From the IMG/VR virus record IMGVR_UViG_3300049255_000589, positions 1 through 31,174 of that record: DNA of 31,174 nucleotides. One strand, 5' to 3'. Origin of the DNA: a virus. The position numbers were made by a program, and so were the translations under genes. Below are positions 1 through 7,331 of the stretch, one piece after another. Numbering within the stretch: the first letter of the stretch is position 1; each line of letters starts with the position of its first letter. The notes beneath the pieces were generated by a model, which saw nothing but the letters and a program-made list of their open reading frames with translations, was not told where the DNA came from and ran no database searches.

Positions 1-255
1 TTAGGTGTTCGGGTTCGTGTCCGGCTCCATGCCGTTCAGGACCTTGGAGGACTTCTCCCGGCTTCCGGTGAAAACCGTTTCGTCGTTCGGCATCACGATG
101 CAGCCTGCAAGGAAATCGCTGTTATCGATGGCCTCCTGGGCGGCGGCTTCCGTGGGATATTGCTTGGCACCATCAAGCGTTGACCACGTATATGCCCCGG
201 CGAAGAAGGCCGGAGGATTACCTTTACCCATATCTTTGGACACGAGGAATGACAT
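1..255 (-). CDS. Small hypothetical protein, 84 aa
   Basis: Not recognised. The frame is complete, with a TAA stop at bases 1-3. The ATG at 255 follows a strong Shine-Dalgarno box (AAGGAG, 5 nt spacer), so the start is well supported. The protein is soluble-looking, has one Cys near the middle and an unstructured Asn/Thr-rich C-terminus, and shows no signal peptide or membrane segment. It lies 14 nt after the 39-aa lipoprotein gene and so is probably the last visible gene of the late operon. No function is claimed. Confidence 0.7.
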   Translation of the reverse strand: MSFLVSKDMGKGNPPAFFAGAYTWSTLDGAKQYPTEAAAQEAIDNSDFLAGCIVMPNDETVFTGSREKSSKVLNGMEPDTNPNT

Positions 256-269
256 AACAACTCCTTGAA

Positions 270-389
270 TTATTTGCTGGAATCAACTTGGAACTCGTAC
301 ATCGCCAGCGCCCGGTCGAGATCGTCGTGGATTGCGTCCCTGCAGCCCACGAGGACCAGCAGAAGAAGCACGGCCGGGGCGATTCTCAT
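270..389 (-). CDS. Very small lipoprotein, 39 aa
   Basis: This is a short frame with ATG at 387-389 and TAA at 270-272. Its start overlaps the stop of the holin-like gene as ATGA, which suggests translational coupling. Residues 1-16 form a lipoprotein signal: a short basic start, a Leu/Val-rich core and a lipobox LVGC with Cys16. The mature peptide would be only 24 residues, acidic and helical-looking. Because it sits directly behind a holin-like gene, an outer-membrane lysis role (o-spanin-like) is possible. It lacks the Pro-rich stretch usual in Rz1 proteins and no partner i-spanin is seen, so that role is inference. Confidence 0.65.
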   Translation of the reverse strand: MRIAPAVLLLLVLVGCRDAIHDDLDRALAMYEFQVDSSK

Positions 390-577
390 TTGCGCCTCTT
401 TTCCCTCGGACGCCGGCCAGCAAGCTTATAGAGGACAGGAAGCATGAGCAGCATGAAGACGGAGGCGGCCAGCGTCACCGGACTGAAATCGCCGTCCCGC
501 ATGACGGCCTCTCCGCCAGCGATGATCAGGATGATAAGAACGGACCCGGAGACTAGGGCGTTGAACCAGGTCAACAT
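386..577 (-). CDS. Holin-like small membrane protein, 63 aa
   Basis: The ATG at 577 follows AAGGAG with a 7 nt spacer. The protein has two predicted membrane segments (about residues 8-24 and 34-51) joined by a short charged loop (RDGD), and it ends in a strongly basic tail (GRRPREKRRK). Small size, a hairpin of two membrane helices and a basic C-terminus are the general features of class II holins. It sits between the last fibre gene and a small lipoprotein gene, a reasonable place for lysis genes. No specific family was recognised; another small inner-membrane protein is the alternative. Confidence 0.6.
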   Translation of the reverse strand: MLTWFNALVSGSVLIILIIAGGEAVMRDGDFSPVTLAASVFMLLMLPVLYKLAGRRPREKRRK

Positions 578-604
578 CCGATTTCTCCTTTAACTCTGAA
601 GGAT

Positions 605-2464
605 TTACTGGGCGCCAAGCAGGGTTTTAATACCCTGCGCCAGACGCGCCGCTAGATAGGAGTGGCCGTTGCCGGTCGGATGGCTCGCCACCAATGCGCT
701 GATGAGGACATCGTTCTTGTCCGTAGTGGGACTCGCCACCGTGCCGCTGCCGAATATCCATGCATTGCCTCCGCTGCCCGCCGACCACGGGTTGATGAAG
801 GGCACATTGCCATTTATGGGAGTAAGATACGCGGCTGCAGCTTGAATGGCTGAAGTATATTCCAGATCAAATGTGCCGATGACGCCCGTGTCCGCAGACG
901 TTGAAACCGAAACGGGGCCGCTGAATATGGCAATGGCTGTCGGGAAATTCTTCACAATGGCCTGCGCTGCCGCGGTGGCGTTCGTCTGTACCTGAGAAGC
1001 GGAATACGAAATATCGTTGAGTGACCCCTGCACGTACAGCACGAAGGGTAGCGCATTGCCGCTGCCGTCCTTCGGCACATTCGGCGCGACCTCGCCTGGA
1101 TAGTTGGTGACGGATGAGGTGAAGCCCGTACCACTCATGCCGGACGTGTTTATCGTGAGCGTCGCGCCGGGCATATTATGCAGAATCACGCGGATCGGAC
1201 GCGCCGGGAAATCGCTGTCAGCCACTACGGCATTATTGGAGGGAACATTAGACAGCGCATTGATGGCCGTCTGGACCGCCGAGGAAAGCGTGGCGGGCGT
1301 GCTCGACCAAGTGATATTTCCAGTAGTCTGCGTGCTGCCACCATACGTCACAGAAACCGTAAACGTACCCGAGGGATTGGTGCCGTTCGTCGTATTCAGG
1401 TTGATGTTGAACGCCTCGTTCGGCGGCGCGATGCGATCGAGGAAATTAAGATTGTTATTCGTGGCCACCCAGCCGCTCCCGCCCGCGCCGCACTGCACTT
1501 CCTGAAATCCGCATAGCCGGGCAAGCTGCGTGGACATATAGGGGTTGTTCATCGGCGCGCCGGTATTAGCGATAAGCGAGTCGCCTACGATAACCATGCG
1601 CAGCGATCCGGTTGGCGGCGCAGGCCATACGGTATCGTTCGGGCCGATGTTGACGCCGTAGAACGCACCGGTGACGATGGTAATCTTGCGCGTCGCCACA
1701 CTGCCGAAATTGAGGTTGAAAAGGTCGAATTCGCCGCTATTGGCGTTCGTGCTCAGGCCCGTGGAAGAATCCACGACGCGGTACACGGACGTGTTATCGG
1801 GCTGAGTGCTCCAGTTGCTCGCAACCGTCGCAACTTTGGTTGAGCCGACATACCCGGTGATTTGTTTCGTCTGACCAGCCCCGGTGCCGCTCAGGATAGT
1901 GACGTAGCACGTATTGTAGATCCCGTTCGTGGCGCTCGCGCCAGAAGACAAAGTAATCGTGTTAGCCCCGCCTGCCTGCGCCGTGCCCGCCTGTTCATAA
2001 GCTGACCATGTATCAAGGTACTGATCATCAACATAAACGGTGGTGTACTGGCCCACGCAGAAGGCGATGATATCGAGCTGGCTGCCGGAATGGTAGAACT
2101 CCACCGTAAGATTCGGCAAGGAATAATAGCCGGTGTTATAGGCGAGATTTTCCAGCACATTCGCTTGCACGACGGCGGGCGAACGTGGCCCGAGGTTGGC
2201 TCCTCCATATGTCCCGAAGATGGGATTGGGGACGGTGGTGCCTGTGATGACTCCATTAATAGTCTGCGCGCCCGAAATGCTTGATCCGGAAGTCGGATTA
2301 CTGACGTTGCCGCTGTACGTCACCGCAGGCAGCGTGCTTTTGGTGATTGGGGGCTGGACGGTCGAGAGCGAGCTCGTGAGCGACAGATTGGCAAGCGTTG
2401 TGCCCCCCGTGCCGCCCTGGGCGATTGATGCGACCGAGCCGTCGAGTGGATTGGTCTGTGTCAT
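605..2464 (-). CDS. Tail fibre with SGNH/GDSL-type hydrolase domain, 619 aa
   Basis: This is a probable receptor-binding fibre that carries an esterase or deacetylase acting on host surface glycans. The N-terminus has the fibre motif AQGGTGGTT (residues 15-23). A hydrolase domain begins with VIVGDSL (291-297; candidate nucleophile Ser296). It continues with a block-III-like QGSLND (479-484) and ends with a possible catalytic His in the stretch SHPTGNGH (His595 or His601). A Thr/Ser-rich beta-type insert of about 100 residues (roughly 355-455) separates the first two blocks. The ATG begins 1 nt after the stop of the upstream beta-helix fibre gene. Unlike that gene it has no signal peptide. The hydrolase call rests on motifs; the substrate is unknown. 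Confidence 0.75.
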   Translation of the reverse strand: MTQTNPLDGSVASIAQGGTGGTTLANLSLTSSLSTVQPPITKSTLPAVTYSGNVSNPTSGSSISGAQTINGVITGTTVPNPIFGTYGGANLGPRSPAVVQANVLENLAYNTGYYSLPNLTVEFYHSGSQLDIIAFCVGQYTTVYVDDQYLDTWSAYEQAGTAQAGGANTITLSSGASATNGIYNTCYVTILSGTGAGQTKQITGYVGSTKVATVASNWSTQPDNTSVYRVVDSSTGLSTNANSGEFDLFNLNFGSVATRKITIVTGAFYGVNIGPNDTVWPAPPTGSLRMVIVGDSLIANTGAPMNNPYMSTQLARLCGFQEVQCGAGGSGWVATNNNLNFLDRIAPPNEAFNINLNTTNGTNPSGTFTVSVTYGGSTQTTGNITWSSTPATLSSAVQTAINALSNVPSNNAVVADSDFPARPIRVILHNMPGATLTINTSGMSGTGFTSSVTNYPGEVAPNVPKDGSGNALPFVLYVQGSLNDISYSASQVQTNATAAAQAIVKNFPTAIAIFSGPVSVSTSADTGVIGTFDLEYTSAIQAAAAYLTPINGNVPFINPWSAGSGGNAWIFGSGTVASPTTDKNDVLISALVASHPTGNGHSYLAARLAQGIKTLLGAQ

Positions 2465-2465
2465 G

Positions 2466-4682
2466 TTAATTCACCGTCCATGAGCCCGTTATGTGATTTA
2501 CGTACCATTCGCTCGAGTTGAGCGCCTTGACGCAAAGCATCTCTCCCTGCGTCCCGTTGGAGGTAAAGTTTCCGCTGGCTGCGGTGACCGAGGTTCCGTT
2601 TCTGATGGTGTGTCCTGAATCCGCTGCGATGACTAAGGGATAGGCTGCATCGGCGACGAAACAACTGTTATGGCCGGCGGATGCCGTGGGAAGGGTGAAA
2701 GTGACGCTCCCCGTCGCGCCGGTATTGGTAAACAAAGTTCCGTCGTCGGATGCCTGTACCGCATAGGCTGAAGTCTTGACCGCGATAAGGGGACCGGGCA
2801 GGCGGGTGTTCTGGCCGCTGGCAACCAGGGGGGTGATCGAGCACGTTTCCGTGGAATTGTTGATGAACCCGGAAGAGAACAGGGCGCTTTGCCAGTTGCC
2901 CCCGACAATGCCAATGGGGGATATATCCGCCGTACCGAGGCACTCGATGCCGTACTTGGGAGCGACGAACCCCCCAAGCGTGCTTATCTGTGCGCCGTTT
3001 ATGCTTACCCCCGGATGCGACCCGGAAGAGGTATCGAATACGAATTCCGATTCCGCGCCCAAGACGCCGGCCTGCCCATCGCTACCAAGCTGGCCGCCGT
3101 TGATGGAATCGTTCGCATAATTGCCATCGAACCAGCCCGCAGGGCCATTATTGCCTTCAAACTGCGTCGTGATGTTCCAGCCAGGCCCATTGACCTCGAA
3201 GGCCGGTACCGCCGTCTTGCATACACCGGACATCCCGCCGTAACCGTTTTCTTCTGCCCGGTTGATGTCGATGATCACATTGGCCGTGCCGACATTGGCG
3301 CCAACGATTACCCCGCAGGCATTACCCGCGGCTTCGCCCCCGCGCCAGAAAGTATCCGTCAGGTTTCCGTTCGCGGCAAGGGCTGATTCCGCTACCGTTA
3401 CGTTATAGGCCCGGACGCCCATGTAATTGGAACAAGTGTTCCCGGAGCCCGTGTACGGGGTTGGGAAGCTGCTTCCCGAGCCGGAGGTATTAAGACCACA
3501 ACCCCAGGCGGTTCCTGTGCCTGAGAATCCCACGTTGAATAGATAGTGACGCGGTATCTGCCCCGAGCCCGTGTAATTGAAGGAATTGCAGAGGTCGGTG
3601 ATGCCGTTCTGTCCGCCATCACCGCCGAAGTTAATGTTTGCTTCCGTCGTGTCTACATAGCCGTTGTCGTTCAGGAAGCAATGGTTGGCGGTGGTGAAAT
3701 AACCAGAGTTGACATAAAGCTCTACGGCACTATTCGGGTTGTTCCCGTCATACATGAGGTTCTGCGGGTCGGCGAATATCGTTTCCCCGTGGCAGGCTTT
3801 GTTTACCTGTGACTGGAAGTTGTATTTGCCGGAAGTGTACTTGATTCTTTTCCATCCCCCGGTGCACGCATCCGTCTGGGCAAGCCTTAACGCCGGGGAA
3901 TTGTCCACGCTTCCGTTATTCGGAATGGCTCCGTACCACAGCGGATCGGAATAGCCAAAAAACGCCCCGCAGGTTGTAGGCATGAGGCTGCATACCGCTG
4001 CCGTAAAGGTATTCACGATCGAGACGTAATTCGATTTGATCCTCAGATTCGAGCCGTTCGACTCGAAGCTCAGCGCCTGCCCGTTCTGGTTAAGGGTGAT
4101 CGAGGCCGATCCGTCTATCGTTCCCGATGCCGGATTCAGCGTTATGGGATAGGTAGCAGCGTTGAGGCCGCCGTCCTTGATGGTGTACGTCTTTCCCGGA
4201 ACCGGATTCGACGGACCCGTTACCGCGCAGGAGCCCGACGCCTGGTTGATTTCAACAATCTGATCCGCTGCGGTCATGTTGACCGGGCAGGACGTCACTA
4301 CCCGCTGCGCTGGGTACATGTCGGTGATCACCCCGGCGGTGACGAACTGCCCCACCTGCGCGCCCGCAGAATGCCCGGTTGCCGTAGTTCCCTCATAGCC
4401 GCGCGTCACGGTATAGGTGTTTCCGGAAATGGCCGTGACGAGGTCTATCTCCGGCGTTGATCCCACCGAGTCCTGTATGGTTATCCTGAACGGTGCGCTG
4501 GTCGGGAAATTTGCGGTCGAGACCACCGTCAGGCTCGTATCGGTGCTCCCAATGGTTGCCGCCAATGTTGTGAGCCCGAAATTGGAGAACTGCTCCGCCC
4601 ACACGGCACTCAGGCTGAAGGCCAGCACAACGAGGGCCAGCAACGCGACCCCGAGGCCGTTGGAAGACGCGATCTTCCTCAT
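2466..4682 (-). CDS. Signal-peptide-bearing beta-helix tail fibre/spike, 738 aa
   Basis: The chosen ATG at 4682 gives a clear Sec signal peptide: basic MRK, a hydrophobic core from about residue 9 to 26, and a VWA cleavage site at 27-29. The open frame continues further upstream, but only as antisense-like Arg/Gly-rich sequence over the Gly-rich gene, so the upstream starts are rejected. After the signal come a fibre N-terminal domain (about 31-120, with TVTRGYEGTTATGHSAG), a beta module (about 125-215), and a pectate-lyase-like beta-helix entry (WYGAIPNNGSVDNSPAL near 249). A second copy of the beta module sits at the C-terminus. The protein has about 16 Cys, unusually many for a cytoplasmic virion protein. 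The domains indicate a spike or adhesin; the export signal makes its place of assembly uncertain. Confidence 0.75.
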   Translation of the reverse strand: MRKIASSNGLGVALLALVVLAFSLSAVWAEQFSNFGLTTLAATIGSTDTSLTVVSTANFPTSAPFRITIQDSVGSTPEIDLVTAISGNTYTVTRGYEGTTATGHSAGAQVGQFVTAGVITDMYPAQRVVTSCPVNMTAADQIVEINQASGSCAVTGPSNPVPGKTYTIKDGGLNAATYPITLNPASGTIDGSASITLNQNGQALSFESNGSNLRIKSNYVSIVNTFTAAVCSLMPTTCGAFFGYSDPLWYGAIPNNGSVDNSPALRLAQTDACTGGWKRIKYTSGKYNFQSQVNKACHGETIFADPQNLMYDGNNPNSAVELYVNSGYFTTANHCFLNDNGYVDTTEANINFGGDGGQNGITDLCNSFNYTGSGQIPRHYLFNVGFSGTGTAWGCGLNTSGSGSSFPTPYTGSGNTCSNYMGVRAYNVTVAESALAANGNLTDTFWRGGEAAGNACGVIVGANVGTANVIIDINRAEENGYGGMSGVCKTAVPAFEVNGPGWNITTQFEGNNGPAGWFDGNYANDSINGGQLGSDGQAGVLGAESEFVFDTSSGSHPGVSINGAQISTLGGFVAPKYGIECLGTADISPIGIVGGNWQSALFSSGFINNSTETCSITPLVASGQNTRLPGPLIAVKTSAYAVQASDDGTLFTNTGATGSVTFTLPTASAGHNSCFVADAAYPLVIAADSGHTIRNGTSVTAASGNFTSNGTQGEMLCVKALNSSEWYVNHITGSWTVN

Positions 4683-4720
4683 ACGTCCAATCCCTTGAAA
4701 AACTGTTGTTTGTAGAAGGC

Positions 4721-5986
4721 TTATTCCTGCCACGTCAGGGTGAGATAGCCGGTAGATCCGACGCCCCCGGCTGCGCCTGCGCCGCCCTGAGAGCCCGTCG
4801 ATGCTTTCAATCCTCCGCCGCCGCCACCAGGTCCCCCCGAGCCGCCGCATCCCGCGCACGCCGCGTTGACCGTTACCCCGGAGTTGCCGTTCGCTCCCGA
4901 TGCTCCGCCAGCGCCACCTGCGGTCGCCGCCTGCGCGTTGGCATCGCCAGCCATAATTCCTGCCGCGCCACCTCCACCACCACCGCCTCCGGTGCCGCCG
5001 GCCGTTCCTCCGGAAGCGCCGGTAGTATAAGAACCAAAGGGCGAGAATACATACTGAGTGTTCCCGTTTCCCCCGGCAGTATTGGCCGCTCCCCCAGCTC
5101 CACCTGTCGGGTTTGACTGAAAGACGCTGATTCCGGGATATCCCGCCGCGCCGCCGGTGGATAGGCTTCCCGGATTTCCATTCGCCCCGGCCGTGCCTCC
5201 AATGAACGTAATTAAGGAGCCGAAGCTGGTATTGCCACCAGCCCCGCCTACCGTTCCGTAACCACCGGTAGAACCGCTGGCATTGGCAGCCGCAGGAATA
5301 CCGCCCGCTCCGGCCGTTCCGCCAGCGCCGATGGTGATGGTATATCCAGTTCCCGGAGTGACGGTTGCCGGATAACAAGTAGTGCTTACGCTCCCGCCAT
5401 TACCACCAGCTCCTCCTCCAGCTGCGCCTGCGGCAGTCGAACCGCCGCCGCCAGCTCCACCGCCGGAACCTCCTCCGGAGCCGCCGCGCCCGCAGGCTAC
5501 GACCTGTGTCACTCCCGCGGGGGCAGTCCAGGTGTAGGTTCCGCTCGATGTCCAGCTTGCCTTTGCGAAATTCGACGCGGCGGAGACTTTGTTCCAGTTC
5601 GTCCCGTCAGCCTGTAATTTGTAGTTCCCCCAGTTAGCAGAGAGAACGAGCGAAGCGGCGATGCCCTCTATCTTTTCGCTCGCATGCTGCTGGAGCGTGA
5701 CGGCATTGGTGCCGAAGTTCCCCTTGGCGTCCTTGATCTGCAGCGTGTAATACTGCGTCGGGTCGGGAAGCACCAGCGTCACGGCTCCGCCGGTCGTGTC
5801 CACTAAAAGAAGCTTGTCGGACGGCTGTATAGAGTATGGGGAGGCCGCAAAGTTTACGGAAGTGATCTGGCCCGAGGGAACGCTATAGCTTCCGGCGGTA
5901 CTGCCGCCCGTTTCAACCGTCGCCTGCGCTGGAGGCGCCAGCAGAAGGAGGGCAACCGAGGCCGCCGATATGAGCTTTCTGAACAT
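4721..5986 (-). CDS. Signal-peptide-bearing glycine-rich fibre/adhesin, 421 aa
   Basis: The start at 5986 overlaps the stop of the preceding gene (TGATG), and it places an ideal Sec signal peptide at residues 1-22 (MFRK, a Leu/Ala core, PPAQA cleavage site). Longer upstream starts give unrelated sequence. Residues 50-134 form the fibre beta module also seen in the next gene (IQPSDKLLLVDTTGGAVTL, then DGTNWNKV). From about 145 a WTAPAGVTQVVACG entry leads into a very long Gly-rich domain ending in STGYLTLTW. This is the arrangement of Gly-rich phage adhesin domains, which stack as polyglycine helices in some T4-like adhesins. There are four Cys after the signal. The role in host binding is inferred from the architecture. 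Confidence 0.75.
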   Translation of the reverse strand: MFRKLISAASVALLLLAPPAQATVETGGSTAGSYSVPSGQITSVNFAASPYSIQPSDKLLLVDTTGGAVTLVLPDPTQYYTLQIKDAKGNFGTNAVTLQQHASEKIEGIAASLVLSANWGNYKLQADGTNWNKVSAASNFAKASWTSSGTYTWTAPAGVTQVVACGRGGSGGGSGGGAGGGGSTAAGAAGGGAGGNGGSVSTTCYPATVTPGTGYTITIGAGGTAGAGGIPAAANASGSTGGYGTVGGAGGNTSFGSLITFIGGTAGANGNPGSLSTGGAAGYPGISVFQSNPTGGAGGAANTAGGNGNTQYVFSPFGSYTTGASGGTAGGTGGGGGGGGAAGIMAGDANAQAATAGGAGGASGANGNSGVTVNAACAGCGGSGGPGGGGGGLKASTGSQGGAGAAGGVGSTGYLTLTWQE

Positions 5987-6366
5987 CAGTTGCCCTCGCC
6001 GGCGGTGAACGTTACTGTCGAATTCCCGGATGCGGTAATCGCGGCACACGTTGTCGAGCCCGAGCCCTTGTGATAAACACCACATAACGTCGGCTGAAGC
6101 GGGGTGGACCCGCAACCCGCCCCCGGAACGCAAGCCTGCACGGCGCTGTTACCGCACTGCCAGTAAATCATCGTGGATCCGATATCGCAGACCTTGACGT
6201 CCGGAGCGGCAATTGCAGAGGTAAGTGTGAAGCTCGTGGCCGAGCTGCTGGTGGTCGCCGAGACGGCGAGGGGTGTCTCCATTGGAGTGAAATTATCCGC
6301 CCCCCATGCGTGCGCAGCCAGGAGAGCGCAGGCCACAAAGGCAAGCGCGCGATGAATCATCTTCAT
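5986..6366 (-). CDS. Exported cysteine-rich small protein, 126 aa
   Basis: Residues 1-23 form a Sec-type signal peptide (MKMIHR, then an Ala/Leu core, then AWGA near the cleavage site). The mature part (about 103 residues) begins FTPMETPLAV and ends ASGNSTVTFTAGEGN, which resembles small phage beta-sandwich structural proteins. It contains six Cys (60, 71, 79, 85, 95, 107), an even number consistent with disulphides in the periplasm. Its stop overlaps the start of the Gly-rich fibre gene, so the two are probably translated together. No function is assigned; it may be a small virion or surface protein working with the two exported fibres downstream. Confidence 0.7.
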   Translation of the reverse strand: MKMIHRALAFVACALLAAHAWGADNFTPMETPLAVSATTSSSATSFTLTSAIAAPDVKVCDIGSTMIYWQCGNSAVQACVPGAGCGSTPLQPTLCGVYHKGSGSTTCAAITASGNSTVTFTAGEGN

Positions 6367-6373
6367 GTTTCCT

Positions 6374-6799
6374 CTAATCGATGTTGTGGGTTGCAGGTTC
6401 AGGAGCCAATGAGGCCACGGCGGAGGCGATCAGATCTTCTGTAAACGGGTTCTGGCCGTTCTCATGCCACACGATCGCGCTTACGAGCGCGGAAAGGGTC
6501 GGAGCGTCCGGCGTCAATACCTGGTCGGAATCGAAGCCTGTGCGATCCGAAACGTCATCAATGTAAGCGTCGGCGTCATTCTCGCTGGCCGGTGCCCACT
6601 TCGCGATGATGTCGTTAATGGTGTTGAGATTATAATCCTCAAAGTAGGTGAGAAGGATTCGGGCGATAACCCGAAGCCCATGCTCCGGAGTGTCGAATGT
6701 CTCGAAATCGGGATCCCGCGAGGGCGTCACTTTCCCCAGCCAATGAGCGGACGAAATGCGAACATTACCGGGATTGTTCAGCGATAAGCCTCGCGACAT
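6374..6799 (-). CDS. Lysozyme-like RGL-NNPGNVR protein (putative peptidoglycan hydrolase), 141 aa
   Basis: The N-terminus (SRGLSLNNPGNVR, residues 2-14) and the later APASENDADAYID stretch match a common phage family annotated as a structural or lysozyme-like protein, in which RG-NNPGN and a Pro-Glu-Asn-Asp segment are conserved. A cell-wall-degrading role, in lysis or entry, is the usual interpretation. No signal peptide is present, so export for lysis would need a holin; the 119-aa and 63-aa membrane proteins nearby are candidates. It lies directly between the coiled-coil membrane protein and the exported fibre cassette. Family membership is fairly clear; catalytic activity is inferred. Confidence 0.65.
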   Translation of the reverse strand: MSRGLSLNNPGNVRISSAHWLGKVTPSRDPDFETFDTPEHGLRVIARILLTYFEDYNLNTINDIIAKWAPASENDADAYIDDVSDRTGFDSDQVLTPDAPTLSALVSAIVWHENGQNPFTEDLIASAVASLAPEPATHNID

Positions 6800-6822
6800 A
6801 GCAATCCCTTGTGTTTATCCGG

Positions 6823-7182
6823 TTATTTGTATTTGAATGCTAAGATCGTCGCGATAACCCCAGCGAGCGAGATCACCGTACTGATAAATCCGGCCCGCCA
6901 TGCCGCCACGGCCTTTGTGGTTTTTAACTCCGTATCGTGCTCCTGAAGCTTTTTGCCATGCGCATCCCGCTCTTTCGAGCATTCGTCCTCGTATTTCTTG
7001 CGCTCCTGTATCTCAGTGTTCTGCGTCGTCTTGATGATCGCCAGTTCCTTGATCGTTTCGGTGTAATGCTGGGTCCGCTCCTGGGCGGTCTTCTCGTTCC
7101 AGCCGTTTTGAGCCGCAAGGGTTGTCTGGATTGCGCTCAGCGTCGTTTCTATGCTCGAAAGCCTTTCTATTACTTCCGCCAT
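6823..7182 (-). CDS. Coiled-coil protein with C-terminal membrane anchor, 119 aa
   Basis: The frame is open up to a GTG at 7296, and an ATG also occurs at 7224. The ATG at 7182 is preferred because GGAG precedes it with a 7 nt spacer. Residues 4-90 are charged and heptad-like, consistent with a long coiled coil, and residues 94-116 form a single membrane segment (FISTVISLAGVIATILAF) with a short basic tail. This layout resembles XhlA-type lysis helper proteins, and the next gene downstream is a lysozyme-like protein. It could also be an accessory spanin-like or anti-holin protein. The function is inferred from topology and position. Confidence 0.65.
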   Translation of the reverse strand: MAEVIERLSSIETTLSAIQTTLAAQNGWNEKTAQERTQHYTETIKELAIIKTTQNTEIQERKKYEDECSKERDAHGKKLQEHDTELKTTKAVAAWRAGFISTVISLAGVIATILAFKYK

Positions 7183-7331
7183 TTCATCGCTCCGTATGTC
7201 GATAAGCGTGAGTTTCTTTTGCATATAAGCTTCACTTGCCGCTCCCAAGGTTTCCCGTTTGTATTTGGGCAAATTCAACCAGCAACCGGCGACCACTTAA
7301 CCCAGCATCGATAGCTTATTTTGCGTCCTGA
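7183..7331 (-). other. Gap upstream of the lysis gene pair
   Basis: About 150 nt separate the baseplate fibre gene from the preferred start of the coiled-coil membrane protein. In-frame alternative starts lie inside it (ATG at 7224, GTG at 7296). A weak promoter-like pair (TTGCTG, 16 nt, TACAAA) occurs on the minus strand but is too degenerate to call. No clear terminator hairpin is seen. Confidence 0.35.

Noticed and set aside
605-4682. Diversity-generating retroelement acting on the fibre genes
   Set aside because: No reverse transcriptase gene and no template/variable repeat pair is seen in the window.
4683-5378. Upstream extension of the beta-helix fibre frame (about 230 extra residues)
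   Set aside because: It is Arg/Gly/Trp-rich sequence read out of frame from the Gly-rich fibre gene; the downstream start gives a proper signal peptide and avoids the overlap.
4735-5480. CRISPR-like or tandem DNA repeat array
   Set aside because: The repetitive look comes from Gly codons of the Gly-rich domain; there are no regular repeats with spacers.
7183-7296. Longer N-terminus for the coiled-coil membrane protein (GTG at 7296 or ATG at 7224)
   Set aside because: The ATG at 7182 has a GGAG box at the right distance, while the earlier starts have none as good.
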